Shown piece by piece: positions 62,914-64,000 of a stretch of DNA of 64,000 nt. The DNA is from Icerya purchasi (Eukaryota > Arthropoda > Insecta > Hemiptera > Monophlebidae): the NCBI GenBank assembly GCA_039619475.1, contig CM077115.1, positions 60,084,864 to 60,148,863 on the forward strand, written 5' to 3'. The position numbers and the translations under genes are program-made. Within the stretch, counting starts at the first letter, position 1; every line of letters begins with the position of its first letter. The notes beneath the pieces are model-generated. The model searched no databases. It was not told the DNA's origin and saw only the letters and a list, made by a program, of their open reading frames with translations.

Positions 62914-62992
62914 CCGGAACGAGACAAGTCTCGAACCCATGACTTCTGATTTGGTAGCCGAGCACCTTAACCACTAGGCTACCACGCTGCCC
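62914..62992 (-). mobile_element. tRNA-derived SINE head
   Basis: Minus strand begins GGGCAGCGTGGTAGCCTAGT, has GGTTAAGGTGCTCGG, and a B box in GGGTTCGAGACTT at 62938-62926. This is the RNA polymerase III promoter layout of a tRNA. It does not fold as an intact tRNA and has no convincing anticodon arm, so I read it as a SINE head. It matches the copy at 11573-11640. Confidence 0.72.
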
Positions 62993-63402
62993 TTAAAGTT
63001 TCAGAATAATGTTGTCGAAATAGTTGTATTACAAACGATATGGCAAGAAATTATATTCACGCATTGGTTAGATCGAGAACGAGACATCGTTTAACACCAG
63101 AAATGTTATAAAAATAGATTTAATATGATCGAATCGGATTTATGTAATTGCGGAGAGCGGGGCTCCGTCGAACACATGATTTGGAGTTGCAGACTAGACG
63201 ATAACAATAGGAACTGTGTCGAATCTACATTACATTACCTGTTAATATTCCAATAGTATTTGCTGACCTAGCAGGCAATTTCAAAAGTATTGCACACAAC
63301 AATCTTACGTAATCTGTATGCATTTAGGAGAGAGAAAACAGAAGGGATATGTACTACGAAGTTTTGTCAACACGGCAGTGTACACTGTGATTGATTTCGA
63401 GT

Positions 63403-63654
63403 GATGATACTGAGTCCCTCCATTACGCTAACGGTGTGATCAAATACTATGCAAAGCGTTTGTCGACCTGGGCTTCTCCCAGTGGAGAATACAAAAACCG
63501 AATAGGCCGTAATCCGAATAAAACGGCGGCCATCCGTAAGTTTCAAAGCATCTATAAAGTCGAAGTTGCATAATAGAAAATACCAAAGCTCACCCGCAAG
63601 GCTAATAACTGTTAACTTTTGGAAATGCAGGAAACCATAAGTGACGAGAAATTA
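63403..63654 (+). repeat. Interspersed module, copy 2 (252 bp)
   Basis: Same module as 57094-57382. Here a 60-codon frame is open (63391-63573) with SLHYANGVIKYYAKRLSTWA, SPSGEYKNRIGRNPNKTAAI and SIYKVEVA before a stop. I do not recognise the protein. It lies after a LINE remnant in both places, so it may be a LINE 3' segment or an independent short element. Confidence 0.85.
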
Positions 63655-63673
63655 GTATAAACGTGTTTTTTTA

Positions 63674-64000
63674 ATGATGGAAGACCGTTCGGGTCGCGTT
63701 ACAAATCTGGAAAAGCGATCGTATATGAAAATCGAAACTTTTCATGGTTGTACGCCCAAAGAAATTTATTCTGCAATGGAAAAAAATGTGTGGCAGCGAC
63801 ACCATGGACTCTCCCGATAGACCCTAAAAATTTAAACAAAGGCTGTTTGTCGGTTGCGCCTCGTACTGGTCGTCCAAGAACTTCACGTGACTACACAGAC
63901 ATCGCTATAGTGGCAGCTCTGATCGATAAAGACGTGCAAAGAGATAGGTCAAACAGCTGCTATCGAAAACCTGTCGGCCATCAGCGCTAAAATTCAGGAA
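63674..64000 (+). mobile_element. Mariner transposase N-terminus, cut by window end
   Basis: Plus strand from the ATG at 63677 reads MEDRSGRVTNLEKRSYMKIE, TFHGCTPKEIYSAMEK, then after frameshifts TKAVCRLRLVL / RTGRPRTSRDYTDIAIVAAL. This is the mariner N-terminal half (KRSYIKIETLRG-type helix-turn-helix and the GRPRTS linker). Broken by frameshifts and not complete within the window. Confidence 0.72.

Larger units (their letters stand above)
62271..63400 (+). mobile_element. LINE relic with RNase H and zinc-knuckle parts, interrupted
   Basis: 62296-62395 reads IGIVGNSITDEFTRTVS, matching the H-x-G-I-x-G-N-E-x-A-D motif of LINE RNase H. After an insertion the same strand continues at 63040: ARNYIHALVRSRTRHRLTPE, then ESDLCNCGERGSVEHMIWSC (63133-63190), a C-x-C-x8-H-x4-C knuckle typical of I/Jockey-type ORF2 C-termini. 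Frameshifts are present. The block between, about 62400-63000, is foreign (mariner and SINE pieces). Confidence 0.7.

Noticed and set aside
62914..62992. A possible functional tRNA gene on the minus strand.
   Set aside because: A and B boxes are present but no sound anticodon arm or acceptor stem, and a sister copy lies at 11.6 kb, so a SINE is more likely.

Overview
The window is AT-rich animal DNA with long introns, many microsatellites and many decayed transposons. It carries most of one recognisable cellular gene, an insect-type tropomyosin orthologous to Drosophila Tm1, on the + strand. The peptide encoded by its exons is nearly identical to insect tropomyosins. That, plus the Tc1/mariner, RTE, Jockey-like, Ty3/gypsy and Mutator-like remnants, points to an insect genome. 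I cannot fix the order from sequence alone.

Layout. 1-11971: upstream sequence or intron with no exon I can recognise. It holds diverged tandem repeats (2.1-3.5 kb), a long fold-back repeat (6.7-7.5 kb), a LINE 3' end (10.5-10.8 kb) and a tRNA-derived SINE (11.6 kb). 11972-49376: tropomyosin exons from heptad-repeat residue ~81 to the C-terminus. They are constitutive exon 3, mutually exclusive exons 4a/4b, exons 5 and 6, mutually exclusive 7a/7b, exon 8, and three alternative terminal exons 9a/9b/9c, each with its own stop codon. Exon phases agree throughout, so 2 x 2 x 3 = 12 C-terminal combinations are possible in principle. Exons 1 and 2, or an alternative cytoplasmic first exon, are not seen here and must lie upstream of the window or be undetected. 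The gene's introns carry a Mutator-like transposase relic (34.0-35.0 kb), a Jockey-type LINE fragment (42.1-42.6 kb) and a second LINE on the minus strand (44.0-45.1 kb).

49.4-64 kb is intergenic and packed with nested transposon relics. These are an internally deleted Ty3/gypsy element between LTR-like repeats (50.65-53.12 kb), a Jockey-like RT fragment (56.7-57.0 kb), an RTE-like LINE (57.4-59.0 kb), and a second LINE split by a Mos1-like mariner whose TA-flanked ends are still visible (59.0-61.3 kb). Then come an RNase H/zinc-knuckle LINE interrupted by a mariner N-terminus and a tRNA-SINE (62.3-63.4 kb), a repeated 250-290 bp module (57.1 and 63.4 kb), and another mariner N-terminus at the window edge.

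The biological interest is the alternative exon architecture of Tm1: paired cassette exons in close tandem and three terminal exons spread over 16 kb, with one terminal exon ending a residue early. I found no previously undescribed system. No rRNA, intact tRNA gene, CRISPR or operon-like structure is present.
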